A stretch of DNA of 64,000 nucleotides from Paroedura picta (taxonomy: Eukaryota; Chordata; Lepidosauria; Squamata; Gekkonidae): the NCBI RefSeq assembly GCF_049243985.1, contig NC_135381.1, forward strand, positions 18,959,345 to 19,023,344, written 5' to 3'. Under the pieces are notes generated by a model that was not told the origin of the DNA, did not search any database, and was given only the letters and a program-made list of their open reading frames with translations. Position 1 is the stretch's first letter; every line of letters begins with the position of its first letter. Position numbers and translations under genes: made by a program. Below, one piece after another: positions 40,153-51,700 of this stretch.

Positions 40153-40190
40153 GGCGGGCGGGCGGGCGGGCGGGCGGGCGGGCGGCTCTC
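40153..40190 (+). repeat. (GGCG)n tandem repeat in the CpG island
   Basis: About nine consecutive ggcg/gcgg units. The G-runs could form a quadruplex in DNA or in a 5' UTR. Confidence 0.85.
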
Positions 40191-40200
40191 TCGTCCGGGT

Positions 40201-40227
40201 GAGGAGGAGGAGGAGGAGGAGGAGAGG
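40201..40227 (+). repeat. (GAG)n trinucleotide repeat
   Basis: Eight to nine GAG/GGA units directly after a possible splice donor. Confidence 0.85.
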
Positions 40228-41109
40228 GCGGCTGCCGGGCAGGCTGGTCGGAGGAGAACGCAGCGAGCGGCCCTTGGGCTGCCTCGCCTTCTCCCCTGGC
40301 CGCGGCTCCATCTTGGCCGCCTCCTGGAAGAGGAAGCGCCCGGAGCAGGCGGGGGCGCTGCCGCTGCGGGCCGGGCCGCCTCTCCCCGCGGCCGGGGGCG
40401 GCTTGCTCAGCGTCCTGCCGGCGGGGACTGTCCGGGCTGGGCGCGCTCGGCGGGCCCCAAGTTAGTTGTCGCGGGTCCGAGCCGCTTCCTGACAGGTCGG
40501 CCCCTCCCACGCCCGCGGGGCCTGCCCGGGTGGGAAGGAGGCGGTGGCTGCGGCGGAGCTGACAGCTGGGCTGGGCTGGGCTGGGGGGAGGCGGCGCAGG
40601 TGTCAGGGAGGGAGCCTGTACTCCGAAGAGCAAAGTCGGACTCGTTGGTCCTCCGGGGGGCGGAGGTTACTCAGGAGCGTATTCCTCGCTCCTGATCCTC
40701 TTAAGCGGACACGCGTTGCCCTTTCCCCCCCGCGCCCGCCTGCCTGGTCCACCTGGACAGGTACATCTCAGCTTGATGATCGCCGCTGGAACTGTCAGGG
40801 GCCCTAAAGGGCAACGTTTCGATTGGAGGGGAGAATTAATATTGCTATAATAGCCCTTTGTGGGTGGCCTTTGACAGGCAGAGAAAGTTCTTGCAGGCTG
40901 GCTAAGTCGCCTGGGAACACCCTCCCCACTCCAGACATCCCTAGACAGATCAAATCCACAAAATCTGCCCCCCCCCTATTTTGCTTGGGACTTTGGGGGG
41001 GCTTGCTGGTTCTTCCTACACTGGCACAAGCTAACACCTTGTGGGTGTCCAGTGGCTAAGAATGCCAGAATTCACAGGACATTCAGTCTCTGGTTACAGA
41101 CTCTTCCTG

Positions 41110-41234
41110 CAGGGGTATTCAAACTGTGGCCCTCCAGATGTCCATGGATTACAATTCCCATGAGCCCCTGCCATGGGAATTCATGGGAATTGTAGTCCAT
41201 GGACATCTGGAGGGCTGCAGTTTGACTACCCCTG
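41110..41234. mobile_element. Palindromic hAT MITE, centre deleted
   Basis: CAGGGGTATTCAAACTGTGG to GACTACCCCTG. Flanks share 'tcttcctg' with a small offset. The central ccagc..gctgg part is lost. Confidence 0.85.
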
Positions 41235-41471
41235 TGAATCTTCCTGGCTTCAGGAAGGCTATGATGGTTCTCCAGCCAGATGGGCAAGAACACAGCGTCT
41301 TTGTGTAATTGATATATAGATATGAGTGAGAGAGCATGTGTGTGTAAAGTCACAATTGATTCATGGGAACTCCCACAAGGGGCTTGCAAGGCAAGCAAAA
41401 AGCAAAGGTGGTTTTGCCATTGCTTTCTTCTATGGTCTTCCTTCCAAATACCATCTCTACTGACACAATCC

Positions 41472-41554
41472 AGGGGTGGCCAGACTGTCTCTCCAGATGC
41501 CCTTGGACTACAATTCCCACGAGCTCCAATCAGCCACAGTTTGGTCACCCCTGG
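41472..41554. mobile_element. Older, diverged relative of the palindromic MITE
   Basis: 'caggggtggccagactgtctctccagatgcccttggactacaattccca' and a short right end 'ccacagtttggtcacccctgg'. Confidence 0.6.
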
Positions 41555-43394
41555 AGCTGCCCTCCCAAGAGACAGAATGCATCCCTAGAATTCATGGGAC
41601 CTGTGGTGGAATGTAGGCCTTTTCTCAGGCTGGCTGAAGCTGCTTCCTCTGCCTTGGTTTCTTCTCCTCCTCCTCCATCTTCATCATACTACATGTTCCC
41701 TTCTTCCTTAGCACTGATTGTCTGGGTGTGGCCCTGGGAAATCCTGGCTAAATAGGGTGCTTCAGCCATACAGTGGAGAAATGTGTTGGCCCTGTCTTAG
41801 AATTCACCCTTCTTGTGTGGTGAAGGGTGGGCCAGGAGCCAGATCAGGGCTACAAGGCTGAATAGCACTCACCAGAGTGTTTTTGCTTCCAAAAATCGGA
41901 GCTCACTCTGACTGAGGATATTGGGAATGAACCTCTATGGTGGCTGAGACTGAGATTTCTGTGTTGGGGTGATTGACTGTATCTGCTGTCTTGGGTTTGC
42001 TTTGTATATCTTTCCTTCTCTCCCTTCTGTGTGTCCCATCTCTGGAGCTTTCAGTATGGAGAGCTCAGCTGTGACCCCATTGACAGCTGTAGCTTCCCAG
42101 CTCTGTTGACATCTTTTCTCACTGTGGAAAAAGCCATAGAAACAAGATGCTCAACAAACATTGCAGTCCCGCTAACACCAGAAGTCCCCTGCAAAAGGTT
42201 TTGGAGACTCATTGTTTTCATGGACCTGAGTGCCTTTTGCTTAGTTTGTGTCTTGTCCGAAAGCTACCTTAGCTAAAAGGCTCGGCAGCTTTAAGACTTG
42301 AATGTAGGTATCTGAATTCTAACCATTATCCCCAATAGACTAGAAGGACACACCCTTTTTTGTGCTGCTCTCCTGCTATTTTTTTAAATTAAAGGCAACG
42401 TTTCCTTAAGAGATCCCCTACCTACTCCTCCCCCCATCCTAAACTTCAGCACTGGCTGTAAGAGTCTCAGGTTTCTGGGCTCAGTGACTTTCCAGATGTT
42501 TCTTTGGCTACTGTAGACAAAATCCGAGTGAATCTTTGTGGGAGTCACTCAATAGCAGGAACATAGGACTGCCCTATTGCTTACTGCTGGGGGAGTTGCC
42601 TGCTGCTCCAAGGAAGAGACTGATTTATGTATCTGTTTGGGGGGGCTTGATTTCCATCTGTGCAGATTTTTCTTCTTGTTTTCCTGGACAAATGCATAAT
42701 CGATAGATGTAGGCACCTTCTTTCTGTGTCCAACAATTTTTCAGGGAGCAACCACAGATATAGTGCAGCACCCAGCTTACCTGAAGATGTTCCTGGTTTC
42801 TGTCCCCAGCATCTCCACTGAGAGGGATCTGTAGTAATTGGGCTGTTAGGTAGCATCTGTGCCATGAATTATCTGAGATATTGGGGACTTCCTGATGTTG
42901 CTGGTTACTGCATTCAAAGCCAAGAAAAGAACTGAAAATCCATCCTTTCAATACCGAGGGACAGATTTCACCTCTCTGAAGTTGGTACCACTGAACTGTG
43001 AGGTGGTTTTTCGAACATTCTGTCTTAGAAGCCGATCTGAATTGTGTTTACAGAATTGCTGGGTGGCTTTGAGATGGGCCGTAGCTTTCATTGTTTCCAT
43101 CCTTGGCGATTCCCTTGGGAAAGGACAAGCCACTGTCTCTTGGAATGGGCATTAAAAGAAAACCTATTGTTGATGTAGTTGCCTGATAGCATGGCCCAGA
43201 GGCTGTTAACTGAGATTCTGGGTTATGCTGTGGATGGGATGCCCTGCTGGTAGACTATGGGCATGGTCGTGCCTGCCCAGTTTCCTGGTGTCTATTTGCT
43301 TTTGTACCCAAAGACTCAACCTTGCTTTCCTCCAGATCATTAGAACAGGGAGCTGCCATTCAGAAACAGCTGCCTCCATTGCAGGGAAGATGCT
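41555..43394. other. No gene recognised; presumed intron or intergenic
   Basis: Short open frames only. No repeat family was identified with confidence. Confidence 0.4.
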
Positions 43395-43584
43395 TGGATA
43401 TAATCTCTCCATGGGAGCCTAGTCAGGATCTGGGCTACAGGATTTTGTACAAATTGCAGTTATGGATTAGCAATAGATCTGGAAACCCTCATAGAGCAAG
43501 TTACAGAAGTCCAATCTGGAGGTGACCATTCCATGGATCATTGTGTTTTGTTGTTCCGGGATCAGATAGGGCACTAGTAGTTTG

Positions 43585-43972
43585 GATGGAGTCACTGAAG
43601 CAGTCGATGCAAACTTAAATGGACTCCGGGGAATGGTAGAGGACTTGAAGGCCTGGAGCAGTGGTCCCCTACCTGCGGCCCACGGCCCGGTGCTGGGCCG
43701 CGAAGGCCATGGCACCGGGCCGCGGCTCCCTCTCCCCGCCCCCCCCCCCCACAGTAAAAAACTTCCCAGGCCGCAAGCTTGCGGCCCGGGAAGTTTCTTA
43801 CTGCGGGAGGGCTGCGCATTGTGCATGCACGGCCTGATGCACGGGCGTGGCCCGCTGCCCTGCCGGTCCCCAGCCTCAGAAAGGTTGGGGACCACTGGCC
43901 TGGAGAATCATTGTCCATGGGGTCATAATGGGTCGGACACGACTTCGCATCTAACAACAACAACAACAAGTT
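43585..43972 (+). mobile_element. BovB/RTE LINE 3' end split by a hAT MITE
   Basis: The left part is 'ggagtcactgaagcagtcgatgc' to 'gaggacttgaag'. The right part is 'ggggtcataatgggtcggacacgacttcgcatctaacaacaacaac'. It is the same end as the reversed copy at 13.33 kb. Confidence 0.75.
43659..43897. mobile_element. GC-rich hAT MITE (copy 2)
   Basis: CAGTGGTCCCCTACC to GGTTGGGGACCACTG with TSD gcctggag on both sides. Shorter inner region than the copy at 22.24 kb. Confidence 0.9.
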
Positions 43973-44291
43973 TGGCTTGGTGAAAATGGAAAAAGGCCAG
44001 TCATTCTTGTTTTGTGACCTGGGCCTCCATAGTTAAGGAGGGGTCCAGGGTCGCTCCCGGGTTCCTAACAGTCTGTGCAGTGGAGAGCCGCACCTCGTCG
44101 AGACTGGGAAAGCATGCTTTCCTTGTCGGACCCTTTCCTTCCTAGCCACAGGACCTCTGTCTTAGAAGGGTTCAACTTCAGGTGACTTCGCTTGAGCCAT
44201 TCCTATGCCACCTCTGAAAACCTGGTTTGTTTGGACTGAGCCATTTAGCAACTGATTTTCAAAACTTCTCTTGGTCTTCCAAATGGGATAA

Positions 44292-44576
44292 ATTTAGAAT
44301 CATGGGGCACCTTTAAGACCAACAAAGTTTTATTCAAGGTATGCACTTTTGTGTGCAGGCACACTTCCTCAGATGCAGTGTCATGGAGTGGAAGTAAGCA
44401 GTTAATACTTATAGGCAAAGTGTGAGTAAATTAACATACAGCATAATATGTATGAACTGCTTACTTCTATTCCATGACATTGTATCTGAGGAAGTGTGCC
44501 TGCACACGAAAGCTCATACCTTGACTAAAATTTGGTTGGTCTTAAAGGTGCCCCTGGACTCTAAATGTATTCTGCT
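44292..44576. mobile_element. Inverted-arm repeat with two hammerhead-like blocks (copy 5)
   Basis: Plus-strand block at 44486-44513: CTGAGGA, A, a GTGTG/CACAC hairpin with a CCTG loop, then GAAAGC. A mirror block lies on the minus strand at 44346-44372. The centre is itself an inverted repeat (tcatggagtggaagtaagcag with its near complement). The arms continue to 'ttggtcttaaaggtgccc'. Confidence 0.75.
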
Positions 44577-45410
44577 GGGGCCATTTCTGAGAGCACAAGA
44601 ACATCTGGATGATACCAGCCCTTGCCTTTGCTTTTCTGCAAGGGTGAGGCAAGTGAGCATGAGCTATGGGAGTGGGCATGCTTCCTAAGGAGGGTGCTTT
44701 GCTTGCTAGCTGGTGGCTGCCTAAACTTCTGGGTTGCAGTTCTCCCTTTGAGCCTTAGCAAGTCTTTGCAGACTTTAAAGCCTTTTGTTGGCCTTGGGGA
44801 AGGAAACATTCAGTTCCTAAATATTGTCCTATCTTGAATCTTTGGGGATTTTTTATTTTTTTTGTTGCCAGGCTGTCTCTGGAGAAGAGCATTTCCCCCT
44901 GTGAATGTTGATTCTTACAGCAGATACCCCTCTTACGTTTAAGAGATGGTGTCGTCGGGCTGGTCTTGCTGGTGTCAAATCTAATACTGCCATTTTGGTG
45001 GAAACTGTACCAGGCAAATTGTACTACAGAGCTGCTTGACTAGGCCTCCTTTTCCTTATTTGAATCACAGGAGCTCATTAGCTGGAGGGCTGGGTTGTCA
45101 GTACAGCTTCATTGTGGCTATTTCAAAGTCAGGCATGATATAAAGAAGATATAAAGAGGAGTGCAGGGAAGACTCCTTCAAGGGATTGGTGAAGACAGAG
45201 GGAGGTGGCTCTGGACTGCTTAGTCACAATCCCTTTTTGGAAGTCTGCTTTGGGTGCCTTTGGGTCAGTCCCTCCTTTTACCTTTGTCTTCCTTTCTCTG
45301 TTTCTCTCTCTCTCCCTCTCTCTACCCCACAGGGTTGCGGTAAGGATAAAAATGAAAGAGGGGGAGAAAAATATTGTAAAGCATAAAAAGCAGATCATAC
45401 CTATGCCTAA

Positions 45411-45696
45411 GAGCCTCTTGTGGCGCAGAGTGATAAGTGGCAGAAATGCTGTCTGAAGCTGTCTGCCCATGAGGTTGGGAGTTCGATCCCAGCAGTCGGC
45501 TCAAGGTTGACTCAGCCTTCCATCCTTCCGAGGTCGGTAAAATGAGTACCCAGCTTGCTGCTGGGGGGTAAAACGGTAATGACTGGGGAAGGCACTGGCA
45601 AACCACCCTGTATTGAGTCTGCCATGAAAACTCTGGAGGGCGTCACCCTAAGGGTCAGACATGACTCGGTGCTTGCACAGGGGATACCTTTACCTT
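45411..45696 (+). mobile_element. Sauria SINE, full length
   Basis: Head 'gagcctcttgtggcgcagagtg' with 'gttcgatcccagcag', centre 'cttccgaggtcggtaaaatgagtaccc', and BovB-like tail ending 'ggatacctttacctt'. Confidence 0.95.
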
Positions 45697-46086
45697 AACT
45701 ATGCCTAAATAAATAAATAAGAGGAACTTGTAAGACTGCTTCCTAGCAAAGGGCCAAACTGAACTAACTGTCAGCCCATGCAATGTGCGTAAAGAAGCTC
45801 TCGATCTGGAAGATGTACCAAAGGAGTCAGATTTTAAAGGAAGAAATGGTTTGTTAGTAATTAATCCAAGGCCTTCCCCACATCTACCATGTGCTTCCCT
45901 CTCTTTTGACTCTTTTGCTCCACTTGAGGCTTTGATCTTGGAGGTGCTGCTCTCTGAGAGAAATGGTTGGGGGCAAGGTGCTTGGGGGTCAGTCATAGGA
46001 AAAGAAGTTTGGCTCCTATTTGCTTTTCATACAGAATGTCCGTTCCCTTGTTTCAATATGGTTTGGGGCAGTTCCGTGCTCTAAGC

Positions 46087-46222
46087 CAGGGGTAGTCAAA
46101 CTGCGGCCCTCCAGATGTCCATGAACTACAATTCCCAGAAGCCCCTGCCAGCGAATGCTGGCAGGGGCTTCTGGGAATTGTAGTTCATGGACATCTGGAG
46201 GGCCACAGTATGACTACCCCTG
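46087..46222. mobile_element. Palindromic hAT MITE
   Basis: Both arms complete; TSD ctctaagc on both sides. Confidence 0.95.
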
Positions 46223-46628
46223 CTCTAAGCCCTGAGGTGAATGTTGTCATAGGTACACTAGGTTAAAATTTTCTCTTCTGTGTCTGCAGAGGGTTAAGGG
46301 TTGCAATCTTGTGTGTGCATAAAGCCACGGGGAACTGAGTTCAGGCTGGACAGAGCTTGGATTTCTTCTTAAATAGCAAGATGCCAGACCTCAGGGATGA
46401 CCCTTGTACATGACACCAGGGAAAGGCTGCCAAAGGCTCAGCTTGTCCAGGAGGGACCTCTGCTCTTGCAGTTGAACTGAACTCAGGGCCTCAAATTTTG
46501 AGTTGGCCTTTTTGTGTTGTGCACAATGTGTAAACAGGCTTGCTGACATGCTTTGTGAGAGGGTTGGGTCTGGTTGCTGGCCATTAAAGTCGCTGGATCT
46601 TATCATGCAAGCTGGTGCCACCTCACAG

Positions 46629-47158
46629 AACTTGCCTCTGCCCTGAGCAGCACTGTAATTATTTAGCAGCTTGGCTAGTTACTGCATCCACAGAATATTG
46701 GCCTCTTCTTCCCTTAGGGATGCTGATGATATTACAGGGAAGGGTCTGTTGTACATGTGGAGCCCTGGGAAAGGAAGGGAAGGAAGGAAGGAAGGAAGGA
46801 AGGAAGGAAGGAAGGAAGGAAGGAAGGAAGGAAGGAAGGAAGGAAGGAAGGAAGACCGACCGACCGACCGACCGACCGACCGACCGACCGACCGAACTTG
46901 CCTCTGCCCTGAGCAGCACTGTAATTATTTAGCAGCTTGGCTAGTTACTGCATCCACAGAATATTGGCCTCTTCTTCCCTTAGGGATGCTGATGATATTA
47001 CAGGGAAGGGTCTGTTGTACATGTGGAGCCCTGGGAAAGGAAGGAAGGAAGGAAGGAAGGAAGGAAGGAAGGAAGGAAGGAAGGAAGGAAGGAAGGAAGG
47101 AAGGAAGGAAGACCGACCGACCGACCGACCGACCGACCGACCGACCGACCGACCGACC
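46629..47158 (+). repeat. Recent tandem duplication of a 266-bp unit with (AAGG)n(ACCG)n
   Basis: Unit 1 (46629-46894) and unit 2 (46895-47158) share about 140 bp of unique sequence that appears identical by eye. Each then has a long (AAGG)n tract and a (GACC)n tract. Long Lys/Glu/Gly/Arg and Asp/Arg/Pro/Thr open frames across it are by-products of the repeats. Confidence 0.9.
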
Positions 47159-47886
47159 TTCTGGAATGATTCCAAGGGAATGGTTGAAGACTATGAGTGC
47201 TCCCTGACTTGCAGGGCTTTGTTATTCCAGTCTGGGACCTCCCTGTTGCTGCTTGGCTTGTGGCTCTGCCGTGTACCACTTCTTTCCTCTGTCTCTGAAA
47301 CAAAAAAAAGGAATGAAAGCCCATGGCAGGGGAGCTCTTCTGGTCTCTGCTTATCAGAGGGGGAAACCTCCAAATGGAAACGAATGGAGGCAAATTCCTA
47401 GTATAATTTATTTTAAAGTGCATCTGTCTTTGCATCCTGGAACTCCAAGCAGAGTTTTAACTTTATCTTTTAAGGGAAAACTCCACATTGGTAGGCAGGA
47501 TCTTTAGATGGCTAAAAAGTGAGAGGCCGAAGATGGAAGTAATATACAGTAGAGTTGTAGCATGTTCCTTAGCCATGGGCTGAGTCCGGTTTCTTTCCAG
47601 CTTCTTGAGTGAATTATAGACATTCTGCATTAAAGCAAATTAAACACGTGCTCAATGATCTATTTAGCTCATCTCGCTTTTTGGAACTCAAACCCAGAGG
47701 GAGAAAGACCTCCTGTTCACTGTATGTTACCTATCTGCCTTCATAGTTGTGCCCCGCAGAGGGGCCCAGGCAATTGGCTAAGAGCAAATTCTCTAAATCA
47801 AAACTTTGCCTGTACTGCTGTGTACTCATGTTGTGCTTATACAAGTGTGTGTGTTCTTCTTTAGGACCTGTGAGAGAGGAGTACAG

Positions 47887-48211
47887 CAGTGGTCCCCAAC
47901 CTGCGGGCTGCGGCCCGGTGCCGGGCCGCGAAGGCCATGGCGCCAGGCCGCGGCTCCCTCTCCCCACCCCACCCCCCCGCAGTAAAAAACTTCCCAGGCC
48001 GCAAGCTTGCGGCCCGGGAAGCTTCTTACTGCGGGAGGGTGGGGAGAGGGAGCCGGGGAGAGCCGGGGAGAGGGAATCAGGGCCGGCCGCGCCCATGCGG
48101 GCATCAGGGCCGGCCGCGCCCATGCGGGCACGGCCCGATGCGTGGGCGCGGCACGCAGGCGCGCCCCGATGCCCTGCTGGTCCCCAACCTCAGAAAGGTT
48201 GGGGACCACTG
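47887..48211. mobile_element. GC-rich hAT MITE (copy 3)
   Basis: CAGTGGTCCCCAACC to GGTTGGGGACCACTG with the same internal aagcttgcggcccgggaag palindrome. An inner segment 'atcagggccggccgcgcccatgcgggc' is duplicated. The TSD is imperfect. Confidence 0.85.
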
Positions 48212-48279
48212 CAGTACCAGGAGGAGGTTGAGGGTCTAGGCACTGAAATTTCACTCACTGGGTATTAGATGCCCTATAC

Positions 48280-48415
48280 CAGGGGTAGTCAACCTGTGGT
48301 CCTCCAGATGTCCATGGACTACAATTCCCATGAGCCCCTGCCAGCAAACGCTGGCAGGGGCTCACGGGAATTGTAGTCCATGAACATCTGGAGGACCACA
48401 GATTGACTACCCCTG
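48280..48415. mobile_element. Palindromic hAT MITE
   Basis: Complete arms. Flanks share cctatac, a TSD that appears one base short. Confidence 0.85.
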
Positions 48416-48559
48416 CCTATACAGTAACCTGTAGATTCTGAGTCATCACCAGTTACTGTCTACAGATTTCTAACTTTTTCTCATACCACGAGGACTAAAT
48501 GCAGAATTTACTAGGATAACGGCTAAATTTTGTGCCGCCGCCATAAAAATCCGATGCTC

Positions 48560-48690
48560 TAAAGTAGCATAATTTAAAGTTCTATTTTATGATCTGTTTT
48601 AAATTGCATTATATCAAATGACCATATTGTTTTGGTCTTTTATGTATTAACTTCTGAACGACTGTAATAAAGTTTGAACTGAACTAGGAT
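48560..48690 (+). repeat. LINE 3'-tail-like fragment
   Basis: 'ttctattttatgatctgttttaaattgc' and 'ctgtaataaagtttgaactgaac' resemble the end of an L2/CR1-type LINE. Confidence 0.45.
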
Positions 48691-48708
48691 AACAGGTTGC
48701 GTATGTTC

Positions 48709-48735
48709 AAGTGGGTAGCCGTTTTGGTCTGAAGC
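48709..48735 (-). repeat. Small end fragment of the inverted-arm repeat
   Basis: 'agtgggtagccgttttggtctgaag' matches the outer end seen at 56233. Confidence 0.5.
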
Positions 48736-48739
48736 ATGT

Positions 48740-51700
48740 GTTTGGCAAACCTTTTGGGGAAGCACCACATATATATGACCTTGCTAAACAGTTGTTAGAC
48801 AACTGGATTTAACAAGTACCTTTCTGCACACTCTGAGTACCAAACCTGCTCTTTTCAGTGCTGAAGTCTGTACCAAATGTGCTGTGCGTCCAACTTCACT
48901 AGCTTTCCGAAGGGGAGAATTGGAGGGGGGGGGGTTAGTGGAGGTGGAGGCTGCTTCCGTCCTGCTTTCTGCCTCTTGCTCCTCTCCTGATCTAATTGCA
49001 AAAGAACAAATGGAAAGGAGGGCAAATTCCAAGTTGATCAAAAGAGAGACTTTGCACTTGGCCCGAGCTTTTGCTGTCACGGGATTCTGGAGGTGTTGAG
49101 AATTCATGGAGGGCTGAGGCTGGCCTACTTAGCGTGCCGCCTGGCCAGGTTTTCCCTTCTGGCCCCCACTAAGCTTCTTGCTGATGGGCAGAGCATGGTG
49201 TGACCCAGCGTGGCCTGCTGTGGGGCTGAGCCAGCCTTTCTTCCCTGCTTTTATAGTTTGTAGCTTCTTTCTGCCCTGTGCTTCACTGTTCTCCCCTCCC
49301 CAAAGTTGGCTTTCAGGCCCATATTTCCTCTTTTTGTGGCATGCAAATTTGCATATGTCTCTCCACCTCCGAATCCTCGCGAGCCTTGTTTCCAGAATAC
49401 TTTATCTCTGCAGCCCTTCTACTGGGGACTTGGCTGCCTGTCCTTATGGGTTCCCACCATGGGTTCCAGCAAGGCCAGGGTTGTGCAAGACCCTCTGGGC
49501 CCCTCTCAGGTTTGGGCAGGTCAGAGAGATCAGGACAAGCAAGCAAAATCCACTCCCTTGGCTTGGCTCCTTTCCAAGCTCAGGGGCCTCATGGAGCTGC
49601 GGCTGGCTCTTGCCCTACCAGGCAGAGGAGAATATTTGGGCTGACTCGGCTTCTTTCCCCAACATCACCACTCAGTGCTGGGCTGCTGAGAACTGCAAGC
49701 CAGCTCCTCCCTTGGTCTGTGTGCTGGTGCTCAAGTCCGCTGTTGCAAGCAGTCAGCAGTTTGCTTCTGTCTTCAGCATCTTGCAGCACTAGGTTCAAAT
49801 TACACTTTTTACCTTTTTGTGAAGGATGTTTGGTGGCCCCAAGCTTGCAACAGCATCTGTGGCACATGCCCTGTGGCTCTGCTGAACTGCTAAAAGTAGG
49901 GAGGACTCTTGACGTGGAAGATGCAAACAAGCTGCTTTGGGGGGCAGAAATTCACTCTTTAGCGTGGGGTTTGTGTTGTACATACCTATGTGAGCAAATT
50001 CCTAACTCCAGGACTGTTGTGTGCATGTAAGTTATCATAAACAATCCCAGTGCTTCTTTCTCATAGCCCAGCTGTCAAATTGGTTGCTTAGCCTGGACAG
50101 GATTATGCTCTGTCCCTTGCACATTAAAAAAGGGTAATATTGGGACAGGTCATTAAACTGTGCCCAGCATCACCAGCGCCCTTGACAGATACTACACTGT
50201 AAATGTCTGATTGGTTCTACCATGTCCCAAAGTTAGATGCAGTCTCTTCTGTTTCTCTAGAAGAGCTCATCCCATCTTGTAGCCTCCTTCACACCAAATT
50301 AATTCTCACTCATTTTTCTCCCTCCCCACCCTTGCCTTTGCCTTAGCCCCATTTTCTCCCCCCCCCCACTAACTTCTGATGCTTCCTCATCTCTGTTGGA
50401 CTCTGAGTCTCACCAGCAAGAGAATCTGACACCCCAGCTGACATGATGGTCAGATAAGGATTTGAGGCTGGAAGGAGTACAGACTGGCCCGGTCTGCCGC
50501 TGACCCTATGGTGCAATCCTGTTTGGAAGAGGGAGAGTATCCTTGCTGCAGTTCATAGGCAAAAGGCAGTGTTTGCTTCAAGGGCAAAGCAGGCTACCCA
50601 AAGGAGGGTTTTCAGTGAACAAATCAGAATTCTAGTTATCAAGGTGCTTCCCCAGTTTTGGAGTTCTCAGCTGTACCCATTTAGGACTTGGGGCTTTATT
50701 ATGAGCAAGGGCAGGACTGGGCCAGCAGCTGGCCAATGCTGAGGCTTTCCTAAGAATAGCGTCCGCCTTTTCTGGCACAAGACTGGCTGACCTACTTGAG
50801 AACAGCACTTTGAAAGTGTGCGGAATTTCTCTAAACTTCAGGGTATTCTGTGCTGGCATTCTCTGCTTAAAGGGTTTGGTGTGGGGTTTGTTTGGGTTTT
50901 TTTGGATGGGAGGTTTAGCGAAATCTTTAAAATATCTTAAAAATGCCCCTTGTGTCCGAAATCTTAAAAATACGAAAGTTTGTAACATGTAATGTGTAGG
51001 AATGTGGAGTAGTGCAATGGTATAACATAGATAACCCTGTGGAAGAGACGTGAGAAAAGGTGGGAAGGATTTGGGAGTGGGGCAGGGAACAGAAACACCT
51101 ATTTGTATTATTTTTTTAAAAACACAAATGCTCAAGGCCCCAATACACTACTACATTCATTTGTTAGCTGTCACTATTAGCTTCCTTTGAACTCAAGTAG
51201 ATACTGGCCATTGTGGCCTGCAGTGTCTCCCCTCCACATGAATGGGTATCCAGTTTAGCATTCCCAGGTGAAATCTTGTCTTCCTGAGCTTGTCCACTCA
51301 CCTAATTCTTCTGACGCAGAAAGATTAAGATTAGAGCATATTCCCCCCCCCCCTTGTGGTTAGTTGTGTGTGTTGGTGGTAGGTAATTTCATGATTCCCT
51401 CAGCCACAAGCGGGCTGCTTCTAACATGTCATTCCCCACCTGAGGAATCTCAAGCTAGGCCAGTTCCTGCAAAGAAATGGGCCCCTGCATCTTTAAGAGT
51501 AGGCTGGCTTCCCTGTGGAGCAAAGAGGCAGACTGGGTGACATGCTTGGAAGGTCACAGCTGTGAGCAGGGAGGGTGCGTGAATATGTGGGGGAGATTGT
51601 GGGAGGTTCCCGAGCGCAGTGTCGCTGGACTGCACCGTACAGAAGCGACTTAGATGCAGAGATGCTCTCTCTGCTGGGCAGGAGGGGTGAGGGGCCCACA

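Larger units (their letters stand above)
39530..40760 (+). promoter_or_regulatory. CpG island, probable promoter and first exon of a plus-strand gene
   Basis: The densest CpG stretch in the window, with GC boxes near 39512-39520. A strong donor AAA|GTAAGT lies near 40037, and another possible donor near 40198 (CCGG|GTGAGG). Tandem G-rich repeats occupy 40153-40190 and 40201-40227. No coding exon is recognised, so the first exon is probably untranslated and the downstream sequence a long first intron. The gene cannot be named from this window; a bidirectional or minus-strand promoter is possible. Confidence 0.6.
43395..44270 (-). mobile_element. L2-clade LINE fragment, interrupted by BovB and hAT insertions
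   Basis: On the minus strand, 44.2 kb encodes LKLNPSKTEVLWLGRKGS and 43.5 kb encodes GMVTSRLDFCNLLYEG. Both are recognisable pieces of the palm and thumb of L2/CR1-clade reverse transcriptase. A BovB-tail piece at 43585-43972 separates them, and this in turn holds a hAT MITE. It is a 5'-truncated fossil. Confidence 0.7.

Noticed and set aside
39737-40633. 298-codon minus-strand open frame in the CpG island
   Set aside because: Pro/Arg/Ala-rich low-complexity translation; equally long frames exist on the other strand. GC-rich DNA lacks stop codons by chance.
40018-40695. 225-codon plus-strand open frame in the CpG island
   Set aside because: Gly/Arg/Ala-rich, runs through (GGCG)n and (GAG)n repeats and across likely splice donors; no family motif.
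39530-40760. Naming the CpG-island gene as KLF8 from human RRAGB neighbours
   Set aside because: Synteny from memory only; no KLF8 coding sequence is in the window.
46671-47401. Open frames with Lys-Glu-Gly-Arg and Asp-Arg-Pro-Thr repeats
   Set aside because: Direct translation of the (AAGG)n and (GACC)n microsatellites.
49278-50030. 250-codon plus-strand open frame
   Set aside because: No domain, no splice borders, overlaps other long frames, and the codon pattern looks random.
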